Below are positions 1 to 8,279 of a stretch of DNA of 64,000 nt, in pieces. The stretch comes from an uncultured bacterium. GTDB lineage: Bacteria; Verrucomicrobiota; Lentisphaeria; Victivallales; UBA1829. Made by a program: the position numbers and the translations under genes. Numbering within the stretch: position 1 is the stretch's first letter; every line of letters begins with the position of its first letter. The notes beneath the pieces are model-generated. The model worked only from the letters and a program-made list of their open reading frames with translations, made no database searches and had not been told where the DNA came from. The DNA is taken from positions 100,654-164,653 of the forward strand of contig CACYHQ010000001.1 of NCBI GenBank assembly GCA_902774245.1, in the 5' to 3' direction.

Positions 1-321
1 CAGGGACGTCCGCTCGGCACGCGCCACGTGAGCGGGGCCCAGCTCATCCAGGGCATGCTCGAATACGCGGTCAGCACCTACATGTTTCTTGCGCCGGACA
101 TGCTCCGCTACTGGAACCTCCTCAGCGGACGCGACGCCGGCAACATCGTTTACAACCTCATCGAGGAAGGCGTGCTCTCCGCCGGCCCGAACGACCGCAT
201 CGAGGATTTCGACTGCGTGCCCGACCTGATCTACGTCACGCAGGAGATCGTGCGCCGCAGCTTCGGGAACCGCCCCGAGCCCGCGTCCGATCCCGGCCCG
301 CTTCCGGTCATCGACGTCTGA
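1..321 (+). CDS. Minf_1886 family protein, C-terminal part (5' end outside window)
   Basis: The reading frame is open from base 1 to the TGA at 319-321, so this is the C-terminal 106 residues of a longer protein; the GTG at 28 is probably internal. The visible part has a pattern I recognise from the Minf_1886 family (TIGR04138): RHVSG, then a tyrosine-rich helix, then NIVYNLIEEGVL and a DRIEDF segment. The family is uncharacterised and largely restricted to Planctomycetes, Verrucomicrobia and relatives, so it is mainly a lineage marker. The last 20 residues are proline-rich and look disordered. It ends 39 bases before the M16 peptidase start and may be cotranscribed with it. Family assignment is from memory of the motif; function unknown. 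Confidence 0.75.
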   Translation, partial: QGRPLGTRHVSGAQLIQGMLEYAVSTYMFLAPDMLRYWNLLSGRDAGNIVYNLIEEGVLSAGPNDRIEDFDCVPDLIYVTQEIVRRSFGNRPEPASDPGPLPVIDV

Positions 322-360
322 CCCGCGCGGCCGCCCTCCCCGGAAACGGGAGACCTTTCC

Positions 361-2931
361 ATGCCTGATACCGCCCTGCCCCTGCTCGACCTCGTCCGCG
401 AACACCGCCTCGCCAACGGCATCCGCGTGTTCCTCTGCCCCATGCCCGGCGTCCGCACGGTCAGCTGCAACGTCTGCGTGAACACCGGCAGCGCGTTCGA
501 GGGGGCCGACCTCGGAAGCGGCCTGTCGCACTTCCTCGAACACATGATGTTCAACGGCACAAAGAGCTATCCCGGCGGCTCGGAGATCGCCGACCGCGTG
601 AACGCCTGCGGCGGCAACCTGAACGCGTTCACCAGCCAGGACCAGACGTTCTACTACATCAACCTCCCCGCTGCGAACGCCGTCGAGGGCGTCCGCATGC
701 TCGCGTCCATGATGCACGAACCTCTCTTCCCCGAGGACGAATTCGCCCGCGAGAAGGACGTGATCCTGAACGAAAGCCGCATGCGCCTGGACAATCCGCG
801 ACTCGCCGTCTACGAGAACATGCTCGGCGAACTCTTCCGCGGCAGTCCGTACCGCGTGCCGATCATCGGCTACGACCACATGCTCGAATCCGTCACGCGC
901 GAGCAGATGGCGGCGTACCACCGCAGACGCTACACGCCCGAACGCATGACGTTCTTCGTCGCCGGGCGGTTCGACGCGGACGCCGTGCTCGCGGAACTCC
1001 GCGCGAAGCTTGAAGACTGGCAGACGGATTCCTTCGACGACACGGTTCCCGCGCGCCCGTTCCAGCGCTCCGGCCGCCACACGGCCGAGCTGACCTGGAA
1101 GGATTCACTGGCATATCTGGCGTTCGGCTGGCAGCTGCACGACCTCACGCCGAAGGAAAACGCCGCGCTCCGCGTGCTGGCGTTCCTGCTCGACGACGAT
1201 TCCGGGCGCGTCTACCGCGCCATGCACATCGAAAACGAACTCATTTCGAGCTCGTGGGCGGATTACCTGATGTTCCAGGACGGCCAGGGCTTCTTCTTCA
1301 CGGCGTTCGAGGGCGATCCCGCAAAACTCGACGCCATGCAGGCGGGATTCCTCGACGTGCTCAATGATTTCAGGAAACACCCCGTCACGAAACGCGAGAT
1401 CGCTCGCGCACGCGCCGCCGTCGAATGCGAGATCCTCAGCCGCTTCGAAACGCCATCCGGGTTCGCCGGACTCCTCTCCGGCGCGGTCCGCATCAACGGC
1501 AGCTGCGACCTCCAGTCCATGCTCCGCGATCTCGACGCGGTCACTCCCGACGACGTGATGATGATCCTCCGCACCATGCTTTCGCCCGGCGACGTTTCCT
1601 GCGTCCGCATGGCCCCCGAAAACGACAACGCGAAGAAAGCCGCCCGGAAGAAAGCCGTGCCCGCCCTGCCCCGTCCGGTCGTTGAAACTGCAAGATCCGG
1701 CCAGACCGTCCTGCTCCTGGAGGACCATTCGCGGACAATGGCGGAGATCACGCTCGTGCTGCCCTGCGCGGCGGCGTTCGAATCCGCCCCGGAAAGCCTG
1801 TTCTCGCGCCTCGTCGCCGAAACGCTGTTCTGCGGCGCGGGCGCTTACGACGAGGTGCAGCTCAACGAATATCTCGCCGACTACGCCATCGAGGCCGACT
1901 GCACGGCGGGCAACAACTCCATGTTCCTCTCGCTTCAGTTCCCGCTCAAAAGCTTCCGCCGTGCGGTCAGGATCGCCGCGCTCCTCGCGGGCGATCCGAG
2001 GTTCCCCGCCGACGCGGTCGAACGCGAGAAACTGAACCTGATCCGCGAAAGCGAAAGCGCCTTGCTCCAGCCCGACACGGTCGCTTTCGCGCGCCTGAAG
2101 GAACACCTCTTCGGCGCGAACCATCCCTACGGACGCAGCCCGGAAGCCTCGCTCGCCGCGCTCAAAAAGGCATCCGCAAAAAAACTGAAGGATTTCTACC
2201 TCAAACGCGTACTTTCCGCGCCGGACGCCTGTCTGGCATTTTCCGGCGCGATCCCGCTGAAACAGGCCCGCGAAGCCGCGCGGGAGATATTCTCTGCCGG
2301 ACGCTGGACCGCGCCCTCGCCGAAACGCCCCGCGCCGCCCCCGATGAACAAACCCGCCGACCTCACGTTCGCGCTGGAACAGCGCAAGCAGGCGGTCGTG
2401 ACCTGCGGGTTCCGTTCGTGCGGCGTGGAGACCGCCGATCCCGCGTGGGACCTGGTGCTGAACGCCGAAAACGGCATGTCCGCGAAGTTGTTCAAGAAGG
2501 TGCGCGGCGAAAAGGGCCTCGCATACTGGACCGGATTCGTCCGTATGTACGGATTCGGCGCCGGAGTGTCGGCGTTCGCCGCCTCGACCGCCGACGAAAA
2601 CGCGATCGAGGTGCGCGGCCTGCTCCTCGACGAATTCCGCCGCCTCGCATCGTCCGGGATTGACAGGGACGAGTTCGACTGTGCGCTCGCCGCCCAGAAA
2701 TACGCGTTCGACGCCGCGCCCTCCGGGACGCTCGCGAAACAGTCCGCGCTCGAACAGTTCCTGATCGGGGACGCGCTTCAGCCGTGGACGCGCCGCGAAC
2801 AGCTCGACAAGCTCACGCGGGCGGAGGTAAACCGCCGCCTGAAACGCGACCTGAAGGGCGTGAAACCGTCCACGCTGATCGCGTATGCGAACGGCGTTCC
2901 GGCAGGCAGAAAAGCCGCAAAAAAGAAGTAA
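361..2931 (+). CDS. M16 family zinc metallopeptidase (insulinase/pitrilysin type)
   Basis: An 856-residue protein with the inverted zinc motif HxxEH (His57, Glu60, His61, in HFLEHMMFNGT). A Glu about 77 residues downstream (Glu138, in EKDVILNES) is placed as the third zinc ligand. This is the standard geometry of M16 peptidases. The length and a second, motif-less half from about residue 440 fit the usual two M16 halves fused in one chain, one catalytic and one substrate-binding. A GGGAG ribosome site lies just upstream of the ATG. No convincing signal peptide is visible, so the compartment is unclear; many relatives are periplasmic. It probably degrades small peptides. The C-terminus is lysine-rich. 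Confidence 0.93.
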   Translation: MPDTALPLLDLVREHRLANGIRVFLCPMPGVRTVSCNVCVNTGSAFEGADLGSGLSHFLEHMMFNGTKSYPGGSEIADRVNACGGNLNAFTSQDQTFYYINLPAANAVEGVRMLASMMHEPLFPEDEFAREKDVILNESRMRLDNPRLAVYENMLGELFRGSPYRVPIIGYDHMLESVTREQMAAYHRRRYTPERMTFFVAGRFDADAVLAELRAKLEDWQTDSFDDTVPARPFQRSGRHTAELTWKDSLAYLAFGWQLHDLTPKENAALRVLAFLLDDDSGRVYRAMHIENELISSSWADYLMFQDGQGFFFTAFEGDPAKLDAMQAGFLDVLNDFRKHPVTKREIARARAAVECEILSRFETPSGFAGLLSGAVRINGSCDLQSMLRDLDAVTPDDVMMILRTMLSPGDVSCVRMAPENDNAKKAARKKAVPALPRPVVETARSGQTVLLLEDHSRTMAEITLVLPCAAAFESAPESLFSRLVAETLFCGAGAYDEVQLNEYLADYAIEADCTAGNNSMFLSLQFPLKSFRRAVRIAALLAGDPRFPADAVEREKLNLIRESESALLQPDTVAFARLKEHLFGANHPYGRSPEASLAALKKASAKKLKDFYLKRVLSAPDACLAFSGAIPLKQAREAAREIFSAGRWTAPSPKRPAPPPMNKPADLTFALEQRKQAVVTCGFRSCGVETADPAWDLVLNAENGMSAKLFKKVRGEKGLAYWTGFVRMYGFGAGVSAFAASTADENAIEVRGLLLDEFRRLASSGIDRDEFDCALAAQKYAFDAAPSGTLAKQSALEQFLIGDALQPWTRREQLDKLTRAEVNRRLKRDLKGVKPSTLIAYANGVPAGRKAAKKK

Positions 2932-3009
2932 AACGGACGCTTTTTTCCCTTCCGTGCCCCCTTTGCGCCAAAAAACGCAAAAAAAGTCAAAAAAAAGGCC
3001 CGACTTCAT

Positions 3010-3037
3010 TTGAAATATCGGCTTTTTGCCTTACAAT
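3010..3037 (+). promoter_or_regulatory. sigma70-like promoter of the LysM lipoprotein gene
   Basis: TTGAAA at 3010-3015, 16-base spacer, TACAAT at 3032-3037. It lies about 85 bases upstream of the ATG at 3123 in an AT-rich gap, and a GGAGG ribosome site (around 3108) follows. Confidence 0.7.
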
Positions 3038-3122
3038 ATATGGTGATGTTCTTTTTCCGGGACATCGTCCGCATGTACGTATTCTAAAATTCAAATAACT
3101 TTTTCCGGAGGTTCCACCCGTC

Positions 3123-4436
3123 ATGAATGCCAAGTTCCGCATCGTCATCCCCGCGTCCGCCGCGGTCGCCGCAATTCTCCTTACCGCCTGCGCAGACAAA
3201 CCCGTCCGCGTCCCCGGCGGCACGTTCGTCGAAGAGCCCTACACGGGTGAAACCGCCACGAAAACCCACACCGTCATCTCCAACGGAGAAGAGATCACCG
3301 ATACCGAGGTCATCTTCATCGATGATGAAGTCCCGGTCGGCCCGGTCGAAGAGAAACAGCAGTCAGGCCAGCAGGGCGGCACGGCTCAGGGCGGTTCTTC
3401 CGCGCAGGGCGGCGACGCCTCCGCACAGCAGGGCACGACTACGCTCCAGCCCGTCGATCAGGATCAGACGGCGAAGAGCAACGCCCCCGAAGGCTCCGTG
3501 GAATACAAGGTCGTGAAGGGCGACACGCTGTGGGGCATCGGCATGGTCTACGGCGTTTCCGTGGCCCGCCTCGCCGAGATCAACGGCATTGATGAAAAGG
3601 CCCCGCTGAAGGTCGGCCAGGTCCTCATGATCCCGCCGGACGCCAAGAACGCCGTCGCCAAGCCCGTCGAGAAGAAGCAGGAGAAGAAGCAGGAAACGAA
3701 ATCTGAAGCGACGAAGCCCGCTTCCACGTCAACCACGAAGTCCGCCACCACCACGAAGGCACAGCCCGTCGCGAAAGACGGCGAAACCCTCTATGTCGTG
3801 AAGAGCGGCGATAACCTCAGCATGATCGCGTACCGTCACCACGTGAAGCTCGCCGACCTCATCGCGGCGAACAAGGTCGATCCGAAGGCCACGCTCCGCG
3901 TCGGCCAGACGCTCGTCATCCCGGCCGCCGGCGCCAAGGCCGCTTCCACCACGAAGACCGCCACGACCACCACGAAGACGGATTCCGGCACGAAGACCGC
4001 GACCACCACGAAGACCGATTCCGGCACGAAGACCGCCGCCACCACGTCCGCCACGACGAAGACCGATTCCGGCACGAAGACCGCGACCACCACGCCCGCC
4101 ACACCCGCCACGACGACGAAGGGCGGCGAAGGCACGGGCGGGGTCGTCGAACCCATCGGTGGCTCCATGAGCGGCTCCGCGTCCGCCTCAACCTCGACGC
4201 CCGCGGCGACCACCACCACGAAGCCAACGGCAAGCTCCGCTTCCTCCGGTCTCGCGTCCGTCTCCGCGCTTGACGACGCCGACGTCATCTCCGTACAGAT
4301 CGACTCCGAGTCCACGCTCGAAGAAGTCGCGAACATCCACGACCGCAACCTCGAAGACCTGATCCGCCTGAACCCCGAGTTCAAGTCCGGTCAGAAAATC
4401 CCCGCCGGAACGGCCGTCAAAATGCCGCTTTTCTGA
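3123..4436 (+). CDS. LysM-repeat lipoprotein
   Basis: A 437-residue protein with a signal peptide ending in a lipobox (LLTAC, Cys23), so it should be a membrane-anchored lipoprotein. Two clear LysM domains start near residues 127 (YKVVKGDTLWGIG) and 223 (YVVKSGDNLSMIA). A weaker third LysM-like unit is at about 387-436 and ends with KMPLF. LysM modules bind the glycan strands of peptidoglycan, so the protein likely tethers the outer membrane to the wall or takes part in wall remodelling. Between the second and third modules lies a Thr/Lys/Ser-rich linker (about 270-345) with repeats of TKTDSGTKT. No catalytic domain is seen. Confidence 0.9.
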   Translation: MNAKFRIVIPASAAVAAILLTACADKPVRVPGGTFVEEPYTGETATKTHTVISNGEEITDTEVIFIDDEVPVGPVEEKQQSGQQGGTAQGGSSAQGGDASAQQGTTTLQPVDQDQTAKSNAPEGSVEYKVVKGDTLWGIGMVYGVSVARLAEINGIDEKAPLKVGQVLMIPPDAKNAVAKPVEKKQEKKQETKSEATKPASTSTTKSATTTKAQPVAKDGETLYVVKSGDNLSMIAYRHHVKLADLIAANKVDPKATLRVGQTLVIPAAGAKAASTTKTATTTTKTDSGTKTATTTKTDSGTKTAATTSATTKTDSGTKTATTTPATPATTTKGGEGTGGVVEPIGGSMSGSASASTSTPAATTTTKPTASSASSGLASVSALDDADVISVQIDSESTLEEVANIHDRNLEDLIRLNPEFKSGQKIPAGTAVKMPLF

Positions 4437-4455
4437 GCGAAGACCTCACGAATCC

Positions 4456-4490
4456 GCGATCCGCAAAATCTTTTGCGGGTCGCTTTTTTT
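4456..4490 (+). terminator. Rho-independent terminator after the LysM lipoprotein gene
   Basis: A 13-bp stem (4456-4468 with 4471-4483, one G-T pair) closes a two-base gap and is followed by seven T at 4484-4490. It lies 20 bases after the stop codon and just 20 bases before the next start. Confidence 0.9.
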
Positions 4491-4510
4491 AAGACCGTTC
4501 AGAACGTCTC

Positions 4511-6052
4511 ATGGCTGATTTCCGAGCACAAACGCCCGTCCCCGCCCGCTGGCGAATCGTCTTCGCCGTGGTTTTGGTGCTGGCGTTCATGTTCGGCGGA
4601 CTGCTGTTCGTACGAAGGGACGCCGTGCCGCCGCGTGACAGCACGGACAATGCCCTGGACGCCCGGATCCGCCTGCAAACCGCGGCCGTCGCATTCTCCT
4701 CCGGCAAGCTCGCCCCGCGCGTGCTGATCCTGACCGACTGGACTGAATCCTACTGGAAAAAGGACGATGCTTTTCCGGAGTTCCAAAAATTCCGGGACAG
4801 TCTCGTCGTGGCCGGTCCGGCTTCGATCCCGGAATACAGCCTCGTCAGGGATTTTCTTCCTCAGTTCCAGCGCTTTTTCTACAAAGACGAAGACTCCCTG
4901 GATACAGTCTTAAGACAATACAGGGATATCATCAAAGCTCCGTACGACGTGATCCTGCTCGACTGCGCGTTTCCGGACAACATCTTTTCCCGGAAATCCC
5001 TGCTCTGGTCCTCCTCGTTCTTCGATCGGCTGAAGAAAAAGCATATGACGCAGGGGGGCGTTCTTGCGGTCGTCCTGCCGCCTGACAAACCCGAGGTCTC
5101 CGCCTGCATCCTCGCGTTCCTGCGCCGTTCGTTCGGCAACGCGGGCGCGTTCTGCTTCGGGGACCGCGTGATCCTCGCATCCGGCCTGAACGCCGAACCG
5201 GTCTTCGAGCTGGACAAACTAAGCACCACGGCGGAGCTCGCCGGATACTACGACGGCGAGGGCATCCCCAACAACGCCATCGGGCTGGTGCTGGCGGACG
5301 ATTATTCCGACTCGATCCCCGCCGGACTGCTGGAAGCCTCCCATAACATCGCGATCCCTCAAAAAGTGTTCACGCCGTTCCTCGCCGTCTTCGCCCGCGC
5401 GAAGTACGGGGCACAAGTAAAACGGTTCCTGCCGGACGGCTTCCCTGTTCAGACGGTCTGCGCCTGGCTCCTGGGGATCCTCCTCGCCGTCTATCCGTTC
5501 CTGCGCTACTTCATCTCGTGGAAGCCCGTCCACAAGCAGGCATTCCGCGCGTTCGAGGACATGTTCTACCTTACGGGCGTGCTTGCGCTGTTTATGATGT
5601 TCTGCCAGGAATACATACAGGACTCCGGACTGATATGGGTTCTGCTTTTCCCCGTTGCGATCTTCGTTTTCTATAAGCCTATGTGCGAGAGTGCGGCAGG
5701 AATGCCGCAATCAATGCCTGTTGCCGCGAAATGGGGGATACTCAGGACCCTGACGGAGGATCCCGTCGGACGTTTCTTCCTGTATCTGGCGGTGGCCGCG
5801 TTTCTCGGATGCGGGTTCTTTCAGGAAGTCAAGCCGAATGCCGGACCTTTCGGAGCATTGTTCTTCGCCGCCTTCCCGCTGCGTGCCCGCATGAAGGAAC
5901 CGGTCCAGCCCGGTCCGGCGATCCCGCTTGCATACGTGCTCGGCGTGGCGGCTTCGCTGGAGCTGTTCGCCGTGAGCCTGTGCTTCCCGCTCGGTCCGGT
6001 CGTGTTCGCGGCGGTCGTCTGCGCGTACCGCCTCATCCTGCTGGACTGCTGA
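4511..6052 (+). CDS. Membrane protein with a degenerate spermidine-synthase-like core
   Basis: A 513-residue protein of unknown function. One membrane segment is at about residues 16-35. A soluble part follows whose YDVILLDCAFPDN (145-157) and FFDRLKKKHMTQGGVLAVVLP (170-190) resemble the second half of the Rossmann methyltransferase-like fold of spermine/spermidine synthases. Several hydrophobic segments occupy the C-terminal 200 residues. The usual N-terminal SAM-binding glycine motif is not apparent, so polyamine synthase activity is doubtful. Fusions of such domains to membrane regions are common in unannotated bacterial proteins. The ATG at 4511 has no clear ribosome site and sits directly behind a terminator. 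It was chosen because it keeps the first membrane segment. Confidence 0.75.
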   Translation: MADFRAQTPVPARWRIVFAVVLVLAFMFGGLLFVRRDAVPPRDSTDNALDARIRLQTAAVAFSSGKLAPRVLILTDWTESYWKKDDAFPEFQKFRDSLVVAGPASIPEYSLVRDFLPQFQRFFYKDEDSLDTVLRQYRDIIKAPYDVILLDCAFPDNIFSRKSLLWSSSFFDRLKKKHMTQGGVLAVVLPPDKPEVSACILAFLRRSFGNAGAFCFGDRVILASGLNAEPVFELDKLSTTAELAGYYDGEGIPNNAIGLVLADDYSDSIPAGLLEASHNIAIPQKVFTPFLAVFARAKYGAQVKRFLPDGFPVQTVCAWLLGILLAVYPFLRYFISWKPVHKQAFRAFEDMFYLTGVLALFMMFCQEYIQDSGLIWVLLFPVAIFVFYKPMCESAAGMPQSMPVAAKWGILRTLTEDPVGRFFLYLAVAAFLGCGFFQEVKPNAGPFGALFFAAFPLRARMKEPVQPGPAIPLAYVLGVAASLELFAVSLCFPLGPVVFAAVVCAYRLILLDC

Positions 6053-6059
6053 ATGTCCT

Positions 6060-6683
6060 TTACTTGCGCCCGGCGGCGCACAGCCAGCGGCGTTCCGGCT
6101 CAAGCTCGACCGTCACGTCCGCGAATCCCGCCTCAAGCATCAGTCCGCGCAGCTCGCCCCGCGTCGGACAGACCATCTTCAGATGCTCCACGATCGCGCG
6201 CTGACGAGCGTTCATCATGCCGCCGACCATCTCCAGCGCGGTCATAAACCATCCGCCCGGCGCGAGCACGCGCCGAATCTCGCGCAGTCCGGCGACCTGG
6301 TCCGGCCAGAAATACAGGCTTTCGACCGAGAACGCCGTGTCGAACGCGCCGTCCCCGAACGGAAGATCGGGTACGCCGCACCGCAAAAAACGCATCCGCC
6401 CGGATTTCACGAGGTCTTCGTTCAGCGCCGTCGCCGTCTCAATCGCGAGCGGGGAGATGTCGCATCCGGTCAGCGCGGCTTCGGGGTATTGCTCCGCCAG
6501 TTCGCGCAGAGCCGCGCCCGCGCCGCATCCCACGTCCAGCACGGACCGTCCGACAGGGATGTGCGCGAATCCCCACGCCCGGAGCGGGCCGTGTTCACGG
6601 TTCATGCGGAGGATCATGTCGCGGCCCGCGTCGCCCGCGGGGCATCCGGCGGTTTCGATCTTGGAGAAATCGGGTTCGGTCAT
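6060..6683 (-). CDS. Class I SAM-dependent methyltransferase (Methyltransf_11 type)
   Basis: A 207-residue Rossmann methyltransferase. SAM motif I is VLDVGCGAG (residues 48-56), the acidic end of strand 2 is GCDIS, motif II is FDTAFSVESLYFWPD, and EIRRVLAPGGW precedes strand 5. The short all-in-one fold resembles small-molecule methyltransferases, but the substrate cannot be told. The ATG at 6683 was chosen because its own promoter lies just upstream; the open frame continuing further upstream crosses that promoter. It is convergent with the gene at 4511-6052, with only seven bases between. Confidence 0.85.
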   Translation of the reverse strand: MTEPDFSKIETAGCPAGDAGRDMILRMNREHGPLRAWGFAHIPVGRSVLDVGCGAGAALRELAEQYPEAALTGCDISPLAIETATALNEDLVKSGRMRFLRCGVPDLPFGDGAFDTAFSVESLYFWPDQVAGLREIRRVLAPGGWFMTALEMVGGMMNARQRAIVEHLKMVCPTRGELRGLMLEAGFADVTVELEPERRWLCAAGRK

Positions 6684-6725
6684 CGTTGCGGTCCCATGTC
6701 GGTTGAATTTGTTTTTCGGGGAAAT

Positions 6726-6754
6726 AAGATAGAGCGGACCTGCGCGGAATTCAA
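6726..6754 (-). promoter_or_regulatory. Promoter of the methyltransferase gene
   Basis: Minus-strand TTGAAT (6754-6749), 17-base spacer, TATCTT (6731-6726). It is divergent from the promoter at 6805-6832, with 50 bases between the two -35 boxes. Confidence 0.65.
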
Positions 6755-6804
6755 GAGCGGAAGCGGAAAAAACGTGTTTTTGGCGTGTTTTTTCGGAATC
6801 GCAT

Positions 6805-6832
6805 TTGAAAAAACCGTGAAATGTGCTATCTT
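6805..6832 (+). promoter_or_regulatory. Promoter of the small basic protein-lpxA unit
   Basis: TTGAAA at 6805-6810, 16-base spacer, TATCTT at 6827-6832. It lies 53 bases before the small ATG at 6886. Confidence 0.65.
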
Positions 6833-6885
6833 TTATGGATATATTTTTGTACACGAACCAAATCCAACAATCATGGAGAACCACA

Positions 6886-6993
6886 ATGGGAAGACAGTAT
6901 AACAAGCACGAGAAACAGGCCCGCCGCAAACAGTACCTCAAGCGCGTCAAACTCCGCGTCAAAGAGGCGATCAAGGCCGCCAAGAAGAAATAA
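6886..6993 (+). CDS. 35-residue lysine/arginine-rich protein
   Basis: A complete small reading frame, ATG at 6886 to TAA at 6991-6993, preceded by a GGAG ribosome site at 6874-6877 and a good promoter. The peptide begins MGRQYNKHEKQARRKQYLKR and ends in a lysine run. Nearly half of its residues are Lys or Arg and it could form one basic helix. This composition fits a nucleic-acid or ribosome-associated protein. Similar tiny basic proteins occur in PVC bacteria, but I cannot name a family. It ends 32 bases before lpxA and is probably cotranscribed with it. Confidence 0.7.
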   Translation: MGRQYNKHEKQARRKQYLKRVKLRVKEAIKAAKKK

Positions 6994-7025
6994 TCCGAGT
7001 TCAATTTCCAACCGGATGACCTGAT

Positions 7026-7826
7026 ATGGCGCAGATTCACCAGACCGCCATCATCGGAAACGACGTCGAGCTTGCCGACTCCGTTTTCGTCGGCCCGTAC
7101 TGCATCATCGAAGACCACGTGAAGATCGGCGAGAATACCCGCCTGATCGCGCAGTGCCACATCTACTCGAACACCACGATCGGCGCAGGCAACACCATTT
7201 TCCCGTTCGCCTCGCTCGGCGGCGCGCCCAACGACATCAGCTACGACCCGTCCCAGGGCGATTCCTTCACCCGGATCGGCGACGACAACATCATCCGCGA
7301 GGGCGTGTCCATTCACCGCGGCGCGCATCCCGGCACGGAGACGGTCGTCGGAAGCCACGGCTTCTTCATGGGCAACGCCCACATGGCGCACAACACCGTG
7401 ATCGGAGACCACGTCATCATGGCGCTCGGCGCGCTTGCCGCGGGCTACGTCCAGATCGGCGACCGCGCGTTCATCTCCGGCAACGTCTGCATCCACCAGT
7501 TCGTCCGCGTGGGACGCTTCGCCATGATCTCCGGCGGTTCCGCCATCTCCATGGACCTGCCGCCCTTCATGATCGGCGACGGCCGCAACGGCGGCGTCCG
7601 CAGCTTCAACAAGGTCGCTCTGGAGCGCGCCGGATACTCCAAGGAGGACATCCGCACGATCCACAAGATGTACGATATCGCGTTCCGCCGCGGCCTCAAC
7701 ATGAAGAACGCGCTGGAAGAGATCGAAACCACCCTGCCGCAAATCCCGGAAGTCAAGGAATTCGTCGAATTCGTGCGTTCCGCCAAACGCGGCGTCCTGA
7801 GCGGGGGCAGCACCCGCCGCGCATAA
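7026..7826 (+). CDS. lpxA: Acyl-ACP:UDP-N-acetylglucosamine O-acyltransferase
   Basis: A 266-residue hexapeptide-repeat protein that catalyses the first step of lipid A synthesis, transferring an (R)-3-hydroxyacyl chain from ACP to UDP-GlcNAc in the cytoplasm. The left-handed beta-helix repeats run from the N-terminus to about residue 190, with an insert around GAPNDISYDP. The catalytic histidine is His122 in NAHMAHNTVIGDH, equivalent to E. coli His125. The family-typical HQFVRVG segment and a helical C-terminal domain follow. The length matches the family (about 260). It shows that the organism makes lipid A. It is probably read from the promoter at 6805 together with the small basic protein. 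Confidence 0.96.
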   Translation: MAQIHQTAIIGNDVELADSVFVGPYCIIEDHVKIGENTRLIAQCHIYSNTTIGAGNTIFPFASLGGAPNDISYDPSQGDSFTRIGDDNIIREGVSIHRGAHPGTETVVGSHGFFMGNAHMAHNTVIGDHVIMALGALAAGYVQIGDRAFISGNVCIHQFVRVGRFAMISGGSAISMDLPPFMIGDGRNGGVRSFNKVALERAGYSKEDIRTIHKMYDIAFRRGLNMKNALEEIETTLPQIPEVKEFVEFVRSAKRGVLSGGSTRRA

Positions 7827-7869
7827 TCGAACATCCGGCGGACTTTCCCCGCCGCCGACGCGAAAGAAA

Positions 7870-7912
7870 CGGCACGTATCGCCAAAGTGTGTGATGCGTG
7901 CCGCGACTGTTT
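7870..7912 (+). terminator. Possible terminator after lpxA
   Basis: A 7-bp stem (7870-7876 with 7897-7903) with a 20-base loop is followed a few bases later by a T-rich run (7909-7914). The long loop and the gap before the T run make it weak. Confidence 0.35.
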
Positions 7913-7940
7913 TTATGACTGGGAAGGAATCGGGAAAACG

Positions 7941-8144
7941 TCACTCCCCGTCGGGCGACGCTTCCTTCCGTTCCGATCCAGCCTGTTCCGGCTTGTCCCA
8001 GCCGTGTTCCTTCACGACGCTCCGCGCGTATCCGTCGCCGTTCTCCGCGAGCTGGCGGAGCGCGTCCTTCGCCGCCTCGCTGTCCTGTTCGGCGGCGAGT
8101 TCGACAAGTTTGAAATGCTCCTCAAACAAACGACGGCGAGGCAA
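7941..8144 (-). CDS. Small protein of unknown function, start uncertain (possible frameshift)
   Basis: A 67-codon frame beginning with TTG reads as a plausible helical, acidic protein (FEEHFKLVELAAEQDSEAAK, then YARSVVKEHGW and a charged tail). The TTG lacks a ribosome site. A better start, ATG at 8176 with an AAAGGA site, lies in a different frame, so the true gene may carry a frameshift within the TTTGTTTG stretch at about 8140-8150. A promoter and leader shared with the next gene upstream (8280-8918) lie at 8208-8261. No family is recognised, and it could be a decayed remnant. Confidence 0.4.
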   Translation of the reverse strand: MPRRRLFEEHFKLVELAAEQDSEAAKDALRQLAENGDGYARSVVKEHGWDKPEQAGSERKEASPDGE

Positions 8145-8207
8145 ACAAACATTCTGCGGATGATTCGTGGCGGCATGGGGCTATTCCTTTCGGGTGGTGC
8201 TGAAGGT

Positions 8208-8242
8208 TGGAAGGATTCGTCAAGTTATAGAAAAGATACACC
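8208..8242 (-). repeat. Leader repeat copy A
   Basis: A 35-base segment matching 8953-8987 at 31 positions, including a perfect 22-base core (8208-8229). On the minus strand it covers the -10 box and the first transcribed bases of the promoter at 8233-8261. Confidence 0.8.
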
Positions 8243-8261
8243 TTCTTTGTCGATATTGCAA
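8233..8261 (-). promoter_or_regulatory. Promoter of the small gene at 7941-8144
   Basis: Minus-strand TTGCAA (8261-8256), 17-base spacer, TATCTT (8238-8233), with TG directly before the -10. Confidence 0.6.
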
Positions 8262-8279
8262 GCGCGGACGGAAAGGACC

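Noticed and set aside
1105..3009. 634-codon open frame on the minus strand
   Set aside because: It is antisense to the M16 peptidase, which has its zinc ligands and correct length.
6684..7742. N-terminal extension of the methyltransferase frame to 560 residues
   Set aside because: The extension is antisense to lpxA and crosses two promoters. The methyltransferase itself starts at 6683.
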